Shown here: one piece after another, positions 26,881-38,308 of the stretch
Numbering within the stretch: position 1 is the first letter of the stretch
Layout: every line of letters starts with the position of its first letter
Source: Natronospira bacteriovora
GTDB lineage: Bacteria; Pseudomonadota; Gammaproteobacteria; Natronospirales; Natronospiraceae
Reading direction: 5' to 3'
Assembly (NCBI RefSeq): GCF_030848495.1
Contig: NZ_JAVDDT010000010.1
Span: 1-64,000 of the forward strand
Length of the DNA: 64,000 bases
The notes under the pieces: model-generated
The model's input: only the letters and a program-made list of their open reading frames with translations
What the model was told of the DNA's origin: nothing
The model's database searches: none
Program-made: the position numbers and the translations under genes

Positions 26881-28707
26881 TTACTCCAGGCGGAATTCAT
26901 CATAGATACGCTGGGCCAGGGCCCGGCTGATGCCTTTGACGGCGGCCAGATCCTCCACCCCGGCCTGGCGAATGCCCTGCAAGCCACCAAAGGCCTTGAG
27001 CAATGACTGGCGACGCTTGGGCCCCAGTCCAGCGATGCCCTCGAGCGGCGACTGGCGACGGCTCTTGGCCCGGCGATGGCGATGGCCGGCGATGGCAAAG
27101 CGGTGTGCTTCGTCCCGGATACGCTGAATCAGGTGCAGGGCCGGAGAATCAGCCGGGAGTATAAGCGGAGCCTTGCGACCCGACAAGAATAGCTGCTCCT
27201 GCCCGGCCCGACGATCCCGTCCCTTGGCCACCCCCAGCAGGGTGACCCCTTCCACCTGCAGTTCCTGGAAGATCGCTTCGGCACGGGAAAGCTGGCCACG
27301 TCCCCCGTCCACGATGAGCAGATCCGGCAACTTGCCCTCGCCTTTCTGCAATCGGGTGTAGCGCCGTTCCAGCGCTTCGCCCATGGCGGCGTAATCATCG
27401 CCGGCCGTTTCACTGCGAATGTTGAAGCGTCGATAATCATTGCTGGCCGGTACACCATTCTGAAAGACCACGCAGCTGGCCACGGTGGATTCGCCGCTGG
27501 TGTGACTGATGTCAAAGCATTCCATGCGTGCGGGTGGCTCATCCATTCCCAGTGCCTCCGCCAGGGCGTCCAGGGCCTCCCGGGCATGGCGGTCGGTGGC
27601 CATGCGGCTGGCAATGGCCTGGCCGGCATTCTCCGCGGCCATGGTCAGCCAGCGCGCCCGGTCACCGCGAACCCGGTGGCGCAGCACCACCTTTCGCCCG
27701 GCCTGTTCCCGCAGGGTGGCCTCCAGCATGTCGCCGTCCGGCACTTCCACCGCCGTGATGATTTCACGGGGAGGGTCCCGGTCCAGGTAGTACTGGGGCA
27801 GAAAGGCCGCCAGCACATCCCGTTCATCCTGCTCCAGGGAAACCCGCGGGAAGAAGGTCTTGCTGCCCAGATTGCGCCCGCCCCGGATATAGATGATCGC
27901 AATACAGAACAGATCACCCTGGTGGGCGGCGGCCAGCACATCGAAGTCACCGTCGTCACCACTGACATACTGTCTGGCCTGGGCCTGACGCAGTCTTGCC
28001 ACCTGGTCCCTCAGCTCGGCGGCCTTCTCGAAATCCAGCGCTCCCGAGGCCGCCTCCATGCGATCAATCAGGCGCTGAATCACCTGATCGTTGCGCCCTT
28101 CCAGGAACAGGCTGGCGTTCTCCACGTCGCGGCCGTATTCCTCCGGCGTGATATAGGCAACGCAGGGTGCGGTGCAGCGATTGATCTGGTACTGAAGGCA
28201 GGGCCGCGTGCGATTGCAGAAGAAACTGTCACTGCAGGGGCGCAGGCGGAACAGCTTCTGCAGCTCGTTGATGGTGGCCCGCACGGCGGTGGTGCTGGGG
28301 TAAGGCCCGAAGAAGCGCCCCTTCTCCTTGCGCTGGCCGCGATAGAAGCTCAGACGAGGATATTCGTGACCGCTGATGTGGATATAGGGATAACTCTTGT
28401 CATCCCGCATCAGCACGTTATAGCGCGGCCGATGGGCCTTGATCAGGTTGTTCTCGAGAATGAGTGCTTCGGTTTCGGTGTGGGTGACCGTCACTTCCAC
28501 CCGATCCACCTGTTGCATCAGTGCCCGGGTCTTGGGGCTGTCGCTGTGCGTGCGGAAATAGCTGGCTACGCGGCGCTTGAGATTGCGGGCCTTGCCCACG
28601 TACAGAATGGTGCCGTCCCCGGCCAGCATGCGATAGACACCGGGGCCGTTGCTGAGGCTTTGCAGGAAGGCCTTGTGGTCGAAACTCGCGCCCGTGGCCT
28701 GGTTCAT
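26881..28707 (-). CDS. uvrC: Excinuclease ABC subunit C
   Basis: A 608-residue nucleotide excision repair nuclease. Domains in order: GIY-YIG nuclease (about residues 15-95; GVYRMLAGDG and ILYVGKARNLKRRV), a cysteine-rich region (RPCSDSFFCNRTRPCLQYQINRC split around 150-170), a UVR motif (about 205-240), the RNase H-like endonuclease domain (about 380-530; MECFDISHTSG, LLIVDGGRGQLSRA) and C-terminal tandem helix-hairpin-helix motifs (IAGLGPKRRQSLL). It makes both incisions around a lesion located by UvrA/UvrB. Confidence 0.97.
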   Translation of the reverse strand: MNQATGASFDHKAFLQSLSNGPGVYRMLAGDGTILYVGKARNLKRRVASYFRTHSDSPKTRALMQQVDRVEVTVTHTETEALILENNLIKAHRPRYNVLMRDDKSYPYIHISGHEYPRLSFYRGQRKEKGRFFGPYPSTTAVRATINELQKLFRLRPCSDSFFCNRTRPCLQYQINRCTAPCVAYITPEEYGRDVENASLFLEGRNDQVIQRLIDRMEAASGALDFEKAAELRDQVARLRQAQARQYVSGDDGDFDVLAAAHQGDLFCIAIIYIRGGRNLGSKTFFPRVSLEQDERDVLAAFLPQYYLDRDPPREIITAVEVPDGDMLEATLREQAGRKVVLRHRVRGDRARWLTMAAENAGQAIASRMATDRHAREALDALAEALGMDEPPARMECFDISHTSGESTVASCVVFQNGVPASNDYRRFNIRSETAGDDYAAMGEALERRYTRLQKGEGKLPDLLIVDGGRGQLSRAEAIFQELQVEGVTLLGVAKGRDRRAGQEQLFLSGRKAPLILPADSPALHLIQRIRDEAHRFAIAGHRHRRAKSRRQSPLEGIAGLGPKRRQSLLKAFGGLQGIRQAGVEDLAAVKGISRALAQRIYDEFRLE

Positions 28708-28792
28708 GAGTGGCTTACCGTTTCCTTGCTGTCATTCGTGAGGAATCTTACCGCAGCCGGGCCTCACGGTCTTCCGCATGAAAGTCCGTGAT

Positions 28793-29443
28793 TCAATCTT
28801 GTCCCAGTTCAACCGCTCGGCCGACCACCTGCCGGAACATGTCCGTAGTCAGCCGGCCCGTCTGGGTGTTGTAGCGGGAGCAATGATAGGAATCCACCAG
28901 AATCAGGCCGTCTTCAAGGGCGTGTTCCGCCGCATGGCCAAAGGGGTGGGCGCTGAGCTTGCAACCCAGTATCCGCAAGACAGAGTCATGGGCGATCTTG
29001 CCGAGGGCCAGCAGCACGCCGGGGCGCGGCAGGTTCTCGATCTCATGGCGAAGATAGGGGGCGCAGCGCTTGACCTCGTCCCCCGTGGGCTTGTTCTCCG
29101 GAGGCAGGCACTTGACCGCGTTGGTGATACGGCAACCCTTCAGACGCAGACCGTCGTCCACCGACTCCGCAACCGGCTGGTTGGCGAGCCCGAATTCATG
29201 CAGGGTTCGGTAAAGAAGAATACCGGCATAATCACCGGTGAAGGGGCGGCCGGTGGCATTGGCACCGTGCATGCCAGGCGCCAGACCGACGATCAGCAGA
29301 TGGCTGCGTGCCGGGCCGAAAGGCGCCACGGGTGCGGCGTGGTAATCCGGGTAGTCCCTGCGAACCGCAGTCAGGTGCCGGCGCAGCCTCGGGCAGGCGC
29401 GGCAATCCGGCCGGAAGGGCCGGCTGTCACGGGAAGCCGCCAT
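28793..29443 (-). CDS. Family 5-like (UDGb) uracil-DNA glycosylase
   Basis: A 216-residue protein with the motif GLAPGMHGANATGRPFTGD (about residues 53-71), characteristic of the UDGb/family 5 group, and the C-terminal motif SYHCSRYNTQTG (about 182-193). Cysteines at CRAC (14, 17), GCR and KCL/RCAP could hold a [4Fe-4S] cluster as in families 4 and 5. It would excise uracil or other deaminated bases. It is inserted between uvrY and uvrC, two genes that are usually adjacent, and lies two bases after uvrY. Whether it acts on uracil or hypoxanthine/xanthine is not readable. Confidence 0.85.
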   Translation of the reverse strand: MAASRDSRPFRPDCRACPRLRRHLTAVRRDYPDYHAAPVAPFGPARSHLLIVGLAPGMHGANATGRPFTGDYAGILLYRTLHEFGLANQPVAESVDDGLRLKGCRITNAVKCLPPENKPTGDEVKRCAPYLRHEIENLPRPGVLLALGKIAHDSVLRILGCKLSAHPFGHAAEHALEDGLILVDSYHCSRYNTQTGRLTTDMFRQVVGRAVELGQD

Positions 29444-29445
29444 GT

Positions 29446-30111
29446 TCAGCCGTTGTCGTTGGCCGAGAGCGGGCTGTCATCCAGCAGCCCGTGGCGAATG
29501 GCAAAGCGTGCCAGACCCACATCGTTTTCCACTTCCAGCTTCTGGAACAGCCGGTGACGATAGGTACTGACGGTCTTGGGGCTGAGAAACAGCTTGTCGG
29601 AAATGGCCTGGACACTGTGACCCTGGATGATCATCAGCATGACCTGAAGTTCGCGCTGGGAGAGTTGATCCAGCGGCGTGCCCTTGCCGCCGGAAAGCAG
29701 GCTGTCCGCCAGCTTTCTGGCCACCTCGGCCGACAGGTAACGTTCGCCGGCATGGACGCGCTTGACCGCGGTGATGATCTCGTCGCCGGAGCAGTCCTTG
29801 GTGAGATAGCCCTGTGCCCCGGCTTCAAGCAGGCGGGAGGGGTAAGGGTCCGTCGCATGAACGGAGACCACGATCACCTTGACGTCGGGGGCGGCCGTGG
29901 CGATCTTGCGGGTCGCCTCCATCCCGCCAATGCCGGGCATGTTGACGTCCATGAGGATGACATCCGGCTGTTCCTTGCGGGCCAGTTCCACGGCTTCCTC
30001 GCCGGATGAGGCTTCGGCCAGCACTTCGATGCCGGCTGCCTCGTCAAGAATATGCCGGATGCCCGTCCGCACCAGAGCGTGGTCATCGACCAGCAGCACT
30101 CGGATTGCCAT
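29446..30111 (-). CDS. uvrY: LuxR-type response regulator UvrY/GacA
   Basis: A 221-residue response regulator: receiver domain (about residues 1-120; acidic pair Asp9/Asp10, phospho-acceptor Asp55 in VILMDVNMPG, Lys105 in LTKDCSG) and a NarL/LuxR HTH domain (about 150-205; LSQRELQVMLMI, LSPKTVSTYRHRLFQKL). It is the GacA/UvrY type that activates small RNAs sequestering CsrA, in response to a BarA/GacS-like kinase not present here. The ATG at 30111 follows GGGGGAATA. The context uvrY-uvrC-pgsA is conserved in gammaproteobacteria, which supports the name. Confidence 0.92.
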   Translation of the reverse strand: MAIRVLLVDDHALVRTGIRHILDEAAGIEVLAEASSGEEAVELARKEQPDVILMDVNMPGIGGMEATRKIATAAPDVKVIVVSVHATDPYPSRLLEAGAQGYLTKDCSGDEIITAVKRVHAGERYLSAEVARKLADSLLSGGKGTPLDQLSQRELQVMLMIIQGHSVQAISDKLFLSPKTVSTYRHRLFQKLEVENDVGLARFAIRHGLLDDSPLSANDNG

Positions 30112-30205
30112 TATTCCCCCTGTTTTCAGTATCCGCTTGCGTCGTTCGGCAATCCCTGCCACTCGGATATGACGCCCTCCCTGCGTCAATCGGCGTGATC
30201 GCGGG

Positions 30206-31534
<1,329 letters not shown>

Positions 31535-31665
31535 GGGGCTCCTCACGCTTGAGGTGACGCCGGGCGCGGGAGATACCGGGGCGCTCGGTCAGCGAGGTTC
31601 CAACATGGCGATATTACCACAAGGCCGCCAATACCGGGCCCCGAGGGGCATTGACGGCCGCAACA

Positions 31666-31713
31666 GGGAAACCGCGTCACCCTTCCCCCTTCGACCGGGA
31701 TGACGCGGTTCCC
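31666..31713 (-). repeat. Hairpin between aceA and icd
   Basis: A 13- to 14-bp stem (GGGAAACCGCGTCA / TGACGCGGTTCCC, one bulged base) with a 21-base loop lies in the gap between aceA and icd. No U-run follows on the minus strand. It may limit read-through from aceA into icd or stabilise the mRNA. Confidence 0.5.
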
Positions 31714-31737
31714 GCACCTGGCTCAGCGCGCTTGCCG

Positions 31738-33045
31738 TCAGGAAGCCGCCTTGCGGCCGCCCTTGCCGTCGAACTGTTCGGCCTCGGTCGAGCCCTGCAG
31801 GGCAGTCAGCGACGACTGGCCGCCGCTGATGACCTGACTCAGGGCATCGAAATAGCCGGTACCCACCTCGCGCTGATGACGGGTGGCCGTGTAGCCATCC
31901 GCCTCCGCCGCGAACTCGGCCTCCTGCAGTTCCACATAGGCGGACATTTGGCGTTCGCGATAGCCCTTGGCCAGCTGGAACATGCTGTGGCTCAGGGCAT
32001 GGAAGCCGGCCAGGGTGATGAACTGGAACTTGTAGCCCATCGCCGCCAGCTCTTTTTGAAAGCGGGCAATGGTTACATCGTCCAGATGCTTGCGCCAGTT
32101 GAAGGACGGCGAGCAGTTGTAGGCCAGCATCTTGCCGGGGTATTCCCGGTGAATGGCCTCGGCGAAGCGCCGGGCTTCGTCCAGATCCGGGTGGGCCGTT
32201 TCGCACCACAGAAGATCGGCATAAGGGGCATAGGCCAGGCCGCGGGCAATGGCCTGATCCAGTCCGGCGCGAACCTCATGGAAGCCTTCCAGGGTACGTT
32301 CGCCGGTACAGAAGGGTTTGTCGCGTTCATCCAGGTCGGATGTCAGCAGGCCAGCGGCGTTGGCGTCCGTGCGCGCCACAATCAGGGTGGGCACGTCCAT
32401 GGTATCGGCGGCGAGACGGGCGGCCACCAGTTTCTGCACGGCCTCCTGTGTCGGGACCAGCACCTTGCCGCCCATGTGGCCGCATTTCTTGGCGGACGCC
32501 AACTGATCTTCAAAGTGCACACCGGCCGCCCCGGCCTCGATCATGTGCTTCATCAATTCATAGGCGTTGAGTACGCCACCGAAGCCGGCTTCCGCGTCGG
32601 CCACAATCGGGGCGTAGACTTCCTGATCGTTCACGCCTTCCATGGCATTGATCTGATCCAGCCGCCCGAGGGCACTGTTGATGCGTCGTACCAGGTTGGG
32701 CACGCTGTCCACCGGGTAAAGTGACTGATCCGGGTACATCTGCCCCGCTGTATTGGCGTCGGCCGCCACCTGCCAGCCGGAGCAGTAAATGGCCTTGAGC
32801 CCTGCCTTGACCTGCTGCATGGCCTGATTGCCGGTCTGGGCGCCGAGCGCGTTGACGAAATCTTCCTCCTTGAGCAGTTTCCAGAGGCGTTCCGCGCCGC
32901 GTCTTGCCAGGGTGTGCTCGATACTGACGGTGCCCCGCAGGCGCACCACATCTGCACCGCTGTAGTCCCGGCTGACGCCCTGCCAGCGCGGGTTCTCCTT
33001 CCAGTCTCGTTCCAGGCTGACGGCATCTCGGTTTTCAAGACTCAT
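31738..33045 (-). CDS. aceA: Isocitrate lyase
   Basis: A 435-residue enzyme that splits isocitrate into glyoxylate and succinate, the first step of the glyoxylate shunt. The catalytic loop [10 protein letters not shown] is intact, and the flanking family segments ([26 protein letters not shown]) match the E. coli AceA type. It starts four bases after the aceB stop and must be cotranscribed with it. The C-terminal lysine-type tail is replaced by GGRKAAS. Confidence 0.97.
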   Translation of the reverse strand: MSLENRDAVSLERDWKENPRWQGVSRDYSGADVVRLRGTVSIEHTLARRGAERLWKLLKEEDFVNALGAQTGNQAMQQVKAGLKAIYCSGWQVAADANTAGQMYPDQSLYPVDSVPNLVRRINSALGRLDQINAMEGVNDQEVYAPIVADAEAGFGGVLNAYELMKHMIEAGAAGVHFEDQLASAKKCGHMGGKVLVPTQEAVQKLVAARLAADTMDVPTLIVARTDANAAGLLTSDLDERDKPFCTGERTLEGFHEVRAGLDQAIARGLAYAPYADLLWCETAHPDLDEARRFAEAIHREYPGKMLAYNCSPSFNWRKHLDDVTIARFQKELAAMGYKFQFITLAGFHALSHSMFQLAKGYRERQMSAYVELQEAEFAAEADGYTATRHQREVGTGYFDALSQVISGGQSSLTALQGSTEAEQFDGKGGRKAAS

Positions 33046-33049
33046 GGCA

Positions 33050-34660
33050 TTACCCTCTTGCGATCACGCGTTCATAGGCTTTCAGGGTGAGAAAGTCGGC
33101 AAAGTCTTCATCGAGGCACAGCTCGGTGAACAGTGCCGTGGCTTCCTCAAGGCATCCGGCCGGTAGACCGGACCGCTCCGCCTCACGGCGAAGATCGGGG
33201 CCGATTTCGTCCAGCACCGTGCGGACGAAATCGGCGGTGATGCGCTCTCCGTCGGTGGTGGTGGCGCCGTGGTGAATCCACTGCCACAACTGGGCGCGGG
33301 CAATCTCGGCGGTGGCCGCGTCTTCCATCAGATGGTTGATGGGCACGCAGCCCCGCCCGGCCAGCCAGGCCGCGATGTACTGGACGCCCACCGCGATGTT
33401 GTCGCGCAGCCCTTCTTCCGTGATGCGCCCTTCCGGGTGCTCCAGCAGCCGGGCTTGATCCACCTGCAGGTCCGGCAAAAGACGATCAAGCTGATTCGGC
33501 CCATCCAGGGCACGATCAAAGATCGCCATGGCGGTTTCGATCAGGCCGGGATGGGCGACCCAGGTGCCGTCATGCCCATCGGCGGCTTCCCGTTCCTTGT
33601 CGGCACGCACCTTGTCCAGGGCGGCCGCATGGCGATCCGGGTCGCCGCGTACCGGAATCTGGGCAGCCATGCCGCCCATGGCCAATGCGCCGCGCCGGTG
33701 GCAGGTATCGATCAGCAGTCGGGAATAGCTGCGCAGGAAAGGCTGGGTCATGCCGATACTGTGGCGATCCGGCAGAACTCGCTGCGGATCGGCATGAAAG
33801 ACCTTGGCGTAACTGAAGATGTAGTCCCAGCGGCCACAGTTGAGCGCGACAATATGATGTCGCATGGCATGCAGGATCTCGTGCATCTGAAAGACCGCCG
33901 GCAGGGTTTCGATCAGCACGGTGGCCTTGATGGTGCCATTGGCAAAGCCGAAGCGCTCTTCCGCAAATCGAAAGACATCGGCCCACATGCGGGCCTCGTC
34001 GTGATGCTCCAGTTTGGGCAGGTAATAATACGGCCCACGGCCCTGCTCATGCAGGGCGTGGGCGTTGTGGAAGAAATGCAGGGCAAAATCCAGCAATGCG
34101 CCGGGTATCGCCCGGCCATCCAGGGTAATGTGTGCTTCGGGGAGGTGCAGCCCGCGCACGCGGACAATCAGCAACGCTGGATCATCCTTCAGGCGGTAGG
34201 TCTTGCCGCTGTCGTCACTGAAGTCAATCTGACCACGGGTCGCGTCCAGGATGTTGCGCTGTCCCTGGATGAGGTTTTCCCAGGTCGGTGTACTGGCATC
34301 CTCGAAATCCGCCATGAACACCCGAGCCCCCGAATTGAGGCCATTGATGATCATTTTCCGGTCCACCGGGCCGGTGATCTCCACCCGCCGATCCCGCAGG
34401 GCCGGCGGAATCGGCGCCACCCGCCAGTCCCCTTCTCGAATCGACCGGGTGTCGGGCAGGAAATCCGGGCGCTCGCCCCGGTCGAAACGACGCTGACGCT
34501 CCTGGCGCCTGGCCAGCAAGGATTCAATGCGCGGGCCAAAGCGGTCGACCAGCGCTTCCAGAAAGGCCAGGGATTCTTCCGACAGGATGTGCTCACAGCC
34601 CCGGGGCGCTGAACGCATCAGTTTCAGTCTTGCTTCGCTTGTCGCGGCGGCTTCGGACAT
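33050..34660 (-). CDS. aceB: Malate synthase A
   Basis: A 536-residue enzyme that condenses glyoxylate and acetyl-CoA to malate. Motifs include the TIM-barrel core [42 protein letters not shown] (catalytic acidic site region) and [15 protein letters not shown]. The isoform A length and the adjacency to aceA indicate the normal aceBA operon. The upstream region faces a divergent LysR-type regulator, a natural candidate controller. Confidence 0.97.
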   Translation of the reverse strand: MSEAAATSEARLKLMRSAPRGCEHILSEESLAFLEALVDRFGPRIESLLARRQERQRRFDRGERPDFLPDTRSIREGDWRVAPIPPALRDRRVEITGPVDRKMIINGLNSGARVFMADFEDASTPTWENLIQGQRNILDATRGQIDFSDDSGKTYRLKDDPALLIVRVRGLHLPEAHITLDGRAIPGALLDFALHFFHNAHALHEQGRGPYYYLPKLEHHDEARMWADVFRFAEERFGFANGTIKATVLIETLPAVFQMHEILHAMRHHIVALNCGRWDYIFSYAKVFHADPQRVLPDRHSIGMTQPFLRSYSRLLIDTCHRRGALAMGGMAAQIPVRGDPDRHAAALDKVRADKEREAADGHDGTWVAHPGLIETAMAIFDRALDGPNQLDRLLPDLQVDQARLLEHPEGRITEEGLRDNIAVGVQYIAAWLAGRGCVPINHLMEDAATAEIARAQLWQWIHHGATTTDGERITADFVRTVLDEIGPDLRREAERSGLPAGCLEEATALFTELCLDEDFADFLTLKAYERVIARG

Positions 34661-34705
34661 GGTGCAGGCCTCTTTCGGAACGACTTGCCAGCGACATTAA
34701 AACGG

Positions 34706-34723
34706 TTGTTTAATATCGAACAA
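34706..34723. promoter_or_regulatory. Inverted repeat in the aceB-LysR intergenic region
   Basis: TTGTT and AACAA form an inverted repeat with an 8-base AT-rich centre, 46 bases upstream of aceB. It could be an operator for the divergent LysR regulator. The 115-base gap is distinctly AT-rich compared with its flanks. Confidence 0.4.
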
Positions 34724-34745
34724 TGCAATTTCCATAATTTGAAAT

Positions 34746-34760
34746 ATCAGTAAATCTGAT
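34746..34760. promoter_or_regulatory. T-N11-A LysR-type operator candidate
   Basis: ATCAG-TAAAT-CTGAT is a perfect 5-bp inverted repeat containing the T-N11-A pattern of LysR boxes. It ends just before the GGAGG of the LysR gene, the place expected for autoregulation. Confidence 0.45.
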
Positions 34761-34774
34761 AATGGAGGCAGCTC

Positions 34775-35719
34775 GTGGCCCGCAGCGGACGTCAGAATCG
34801 TCTCACCCAGCTTCGCGGTTTCTGTGTAACGGCACAGACCGGCAGCATCAGCGCCGCGGCGGAACGCCTGGACTTGAGCCAGCCGTCGGTTTCCATGCAG
34901 ATCCAGGCCCTGGAGCGGGATTTTGGCGTGATGCTGTTCGAACGCCGTGGCCCGCGCATCAAGCTGACCCCGGAAGGCGAGAATCTGCTGGAGATCGCCC
35001 TGCCCATCGTGGAGGGCATGGACACCCTGCCCGAGACCTTTGCCGCCCGCTGCGGCAACCCGGCCCACGGGGATCTGGACATCGCCGCAGGCGAATCCAC
35101 CCTGCTCTACCTGCTGCCGCCCTTTGTCGAGCAATTTGCCCGCGAGTACCCGGCGGTTCAGTTCCGCCTCCACAACGTGACCGGCCGGGACGGCCTGAGC
35201 ATGCTGCGCGCCGACGAGGCGGATTTCGCGGTGGGATCCATGATCGATGTTCCCGATGACATCAGCTACCGACCTGTATTTCGCTACCAGCCCATGCTGA
35301 TCACGGCGCCTGAGCACCCTTTGGCCCGGCAGTCGGAAGTCACCCTGGAAGACATCAGCCGGCACGGCCTGATTCTCCCGCCACGGCATTTGAGTACCTG
35401 GCGCATGGTCAAGTCGGTCTTCGATCAGCACGAGCTGGAATATCAGGTACGGCTGGAGGCCGGTGGTTGGGAAGTGATCAAGAAATACGTTGAAATGAAT
35501 CTCGGCATCTCCATCGTCACCAACATCTGCCTGGATGGCAGCGAGAAACTGCATGCGCGCCCCATGGGCGACTATTTCCGGGATCGCAGCTATGGTGTGG
35601 TAACGCGACGGGGGAAGTTTCTCTCCCCGCAGGCCAAGGCATTCATCCGCCTGATGGACGATGACTTCTTCCATGGCAGCACCCGTGCGGAACGTGTCAC
35701 ACAGGAGCCGACAAGGTGA
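34775..35719 (+). CDS. LysR-type transcriptional regulator
   Basis: A 314-residue regulator with an N-terminal winged helix-turn-helix (about residues 8-66; SISAAAERLDLSQPSVSMQIQ is the recognition region) and a C-terminal LysR substrate-binding domain (about 92-300). The GTG start at 34775 follows GGAGG with six bases spacing. It is divergent from aceBA and overlaps the downstream patatin gene by four bases (GTGA). The domain resembles the CysB/CbL group loosely, but the effector cannot be read. It may control the glyoxylate shunt, a guess based only on position. Confidence 0.88.
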   Translation: MARSGRQNRLTQLRGFCVTAQTGSISAAAERLDLSQPSVSMQIQALERDFGVMLFERRGPRIKLTPEGENLLEIALPIVEGMDTLPETFAARCGNPAHGDLDIAAGESTLLYLLPPFVEQFAREYPAVQFRLHNVTGRDGLSMLRADEADFAVGSMIDVPDDISYRPVFRYQPMLITAPEHPLARQSEVTLEDISRHGLILPPRHLSTWRMVKSVFDQHELEYQVRLEAGGWEVIKKYVEMNLGISIVTNICLDGSEKLHARPMGDYFRDRSYGVVTRRGKFLSPQAKAFIRLMDDDFFHGSTRAERVTQEPTR

Positions 35720-36684
35720 ATAGAGACGTCAGGATTGGACTGGCACTGGGAAGCGGTTCGGCCCGCGGCTGGGCCCACATCGGGGTTCTGAGAGCGCTTG
35801 AGGAGCTGGGAATCCAGGTCGACGTGGTGGCCGGCAGCAGCATCGGTGCCCTGGTGGGCGCCGCTTATCGTACCGGAAGCCTGGACGAGCTGGAGGAATG
35901 GGTCACGGCTCTGGATCGGATGGATATCTTTCGTCTGCTGGATGCCCGGCTTCGAGGCGGCGGTTTCATGCGCGGCGACAAGCTCATGCGCGCCATCGAG
36001 CGGCGGGTGGGGGATCATCAGATCGAGTCACTGGACAAGGCTTTCGGTGCCGTGGCCACGGACCTCAACTCGGGACGGGAGATATGGTTGCGCAAGGGAT
36101 CGATTCTGGAGGCGGTGCGCGCCTCCATTGCCCTGCCCGGCCTGTTCTCACCGGTTCAGCGTGGTGAGCGCTGGCTGCTGGATGGCGGCCTCGTCAATCC
36201 GGTTCCTGTCTCCCTGTGCCGGGCCATGGGTGCGGATGTGATCATTGCGGTGAATCTGAACGGCGACATCGTCGGGCGAAATTTCGACAACCGCCCTCAA
36301 GCGACAGGTGACAAGGTGTCCGAAACGCAGACCGAGGATGGTGATGATTCCGAAGACCGTCATCATGAAGCGCATTTGTTCAAGCGCCTGGCGAGCACCC
36401 TGCGCAGTGGCCTCAGCGTGCGTCTGGATCAGCTCATTGCGTCCGCCACGCGACGGGGTGACGATGGCGGGCCCGGCCTGTTCGACGTCATGGCCGGGTC
36501 CATCAATGTGGTTCAGGATCGCATCACCCGCAGCCGCATGGCGGGTGATCCGCCGGATGTGCTGATTGCCCCGCGATTGGCCCATATCCGGCTGATGGAA
36601 TTCGACCGGGCCGAGGAAGCCATACGCGGTGGCCGGAAGGCGGTCGAGCGGGTTCGGGAAGAACTGGAAGTACTCCGGCCATAG
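35716..36684 (+). CDS. Patatin-like phospholipase (RssA-like)
   Basis: A 322-residue serine lipase-type protein with oxyanion motif GSGSARGWAHIGVL (about residues 12-25), nucleophile Ser42 in GSSIG and catalytic Asp156 in LLDGGLVNPVP, the Ser/Asp dyad of patatins. There is no signal peptide, so it is expected in the cytoplasm or at the inner membrane. It starts with GTG overlapping the LysR stop codon, and the two are translationally coupled. Substrate is not known; RssA in E. coli neighbours the RpoS regulator RssB but that context is absent here. Confidence 0.85.
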   Translation: MNRDVRIGLALGSGSARGWAHIGVLRALEELGIQVDVVAGSSIGALVGAAYRTGSLDELEEWVTALDRMDIFRLLDARLRGGGFMRGDKLMRAIERRVGDHQIESLDKAFGAVATDLNSGREIWLRKGSILEAVRASIALPGLFSPVQRGERWLLDGGLVNPVPVSLCRAMGADVIIAVNLNGDIVGRNFDNRPQATGDKVSETQTEDGDDSEDRHHEAHLFKRLASTLRSGLSVRLDQLIASATRRGDDGGPGLFDVMAGSINVVQDRITRSRMAGDPPDVLIAPRLAHIRLMEFDRAEEAIRGGRKAVERVREELEVLRP

Positions 36685-36732
36685 GCGCGGTCGGGCGATG
36701 GCCGGTCTTGCCTTCCCCGCCTCGCGGCAGGC

Positions 36733-38103
36733 TCAGGCGACCCGGTGATCGCTCTCCCGCAGCCGGTATCCGGCCACGCGCATGGCGAGCTCCAGCGCCT
36801 GATCGTAGTTGAGGCGCGGATCCACCTGGGAGCGGTAGGCCTTTTCCAGATCCTGCTCGGTCAGGCCGCTGGCGCCACCGAGGCATTCGGTGACATTCTC
36901 CCCGGTCAGCTCGATGTGGACACCACCCAGGTGGCTGTCATTGGCCTCGTGCAGGTGGAAGGCCTGCTCCAGTTCCGAGAACACATTCTCCACCCGCCGG
37001 GTCTTGATGCCGGATTGAGTAGTTTCGGTGTTGCCGTGCATGGGGTCGCAGGTCCACAGAACGCTGCGGCCCGTGCTCTGGACGGCCTCGATCATGGGCG
37101 GCAGCAGCTCCTTGATGCGGCTGGCACCCAGGCGGTGGATCAGCGTCAGCCTGCCCGCCTCATTGTCCGGGTTCAACACCCGCACCAGCTCCTTCAGGGT
37201 CTCCGGCGACATGCCCGGCCCGACCTTCACGGCAATGGGATTGGCGATGCCGCGAAAATACTCGATGTGCGCCCCGTCCAGCTCCGCCGTGCGCATGCCG
37301 ATCCAGGGGAAATGGGTCGACATGTTGTACCAGCGCCCGTTGGCCCGTACCCGATGGGTCTGAGCCTGCTCATAATGCAGCTGCAGGGCCTCGTGGCTGG
37401 TGAAGAAATCCACCCGGCCGCTGCCGGATACCCGGCCGCCGGCAATGGTTTCCATGAATTGCAGGGAATCGAGTACCGAATCGACGATGCGCCGGTATTC
37501 CTGCTTCATGGCCGAGCTGCGGACGAAATCCAGATCCCAGTTTTCCGGGTGATGCAGGTCGGCAAAACCGCCGTCCACCAGGGCGCGGATGTGGTTCAGG
37601 GTCAGCGCGGCGCGCTCGTAGCCCCGCAGCATCAGCTCCGGATCCGGCTCGCGGTCTTCCGCCGTGAACGGGGAACGGTTGATGAGATCGCCCCGGTAGC
37701 TCGGCAGCGTCACGCCGTCGCGGGTTTCGGTGTCGGCTGAACGGGGTTTGGCGTACTGCCCGGCGATGCGGCCCACACGGGTAATCCGCTTGCGCATGCC
37801 GGTCACCAGCACCAGGCTCATCTGGAGCAGGATCTTGAGCTTGTTGGCAATGTTTTCGGCAGTGCAGTCGTCGAAGCTCTCGGCGCAATCGCCACCTTGC
37901 AGGAGGAAGCGCTCCCCCCGGGACGCCTCGGCCAGCTGCTGCTTGAGCGCTTCAATCTCGCCGTGGGTCACCAGCTGGGGCAGGCGGTTGAGGCGGGCCA
38001 CCACCGAGTCCACCTGTTCGGGGTCACGATAGAGGGGCTGCTGGCCCGCTGCCTTGCGCTGCCAGCTTTCCGGGCTCCAGTCATTGTTCTTTTGATGGTT
38101 CAT
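36733..38103 (-). CDS. 3-deoxy-7-phosphoheptulonate synthase, class II
   Basis: A 456-residue class II (plant-type) DAHP synthase, the first enzyme of the shikimate pathway, joining phosphoenolpyruvate and erythrose 4-phosphate. The metal- and substrate-binding motifs GGDCAESF (about residue 70), KVGPGMSPE, CDPMHGN and HIELTGENVTECLGG are all present. The start is the ATG at 38103 (MNHQKNND); the longer open frame upstream lacks homology. It is convergent with the patatin gene and diverges from the aldehyde dehydrogenase gene. Class II enzymes are the alternative to the E. coli AroFGH type. Confidence 0.95.
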   Translation of the reverse strand: MNHQKNNDWSPESWQRKAAGQQPLYRDPEQVDSVVARLNRLPQLVTHGEIEALKQQLAEASRGERFLLQGGDCAESFDDCTAENIANKLKILLQMSLVLVTGMRKRITRVGRIAGQYAKPRSADTETRDGVTLPSYRGDLINRSPFTAEDREPDPELMLRGYERAALTLNHIRALVDGGFADLHHPENWDLDFVRSSAMKQEYRRIVDSVLDSLQFMETIAGGRVSGSGRVDFFTSHEALQLHYEQAQTHRVRANGRWYNMSTHFPWIGMRTAELDGAHIEYFRGIANPIAVKVGPGMSPETLKELVRVLNPDNEAGRLTLIHRLGASRIKELLPPMIEAVQSTGRSVLWTCDPMHGNTETTQSGIKTRRVENVFSELEQAFHLHEANDSHLGGVHIELTGENVTECLGGASGLTEQDLEKAYRSQVDPRLNYDQALELAMRVAGYRLRESDHRVA

Positions 38104-38308
38104 GATTTGAAGTCTACACGGATTGTCAGGGGCGGAAAACTGGCGAAATGAGCGCATTCTTGGCACAATGTGCGCCATCCCGTCGGACACATCGGGAACC
38201 GGGGGTGTTCCCGACTCTGATGAATTTTCTCCGCCATCGCGCATTCGTCTGCCGGGCACCGAACAGGTGCCGGGTGGCTGACATTTTCCAATACTCCGGG
38301 AGGACTGC

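Noticed and set aside
31666-31713. Intrinsic terminator between aceA and icd
   Set aside because: A good stem but no U-run on the minus strand; read as a stability or attenuation hairpin at most.
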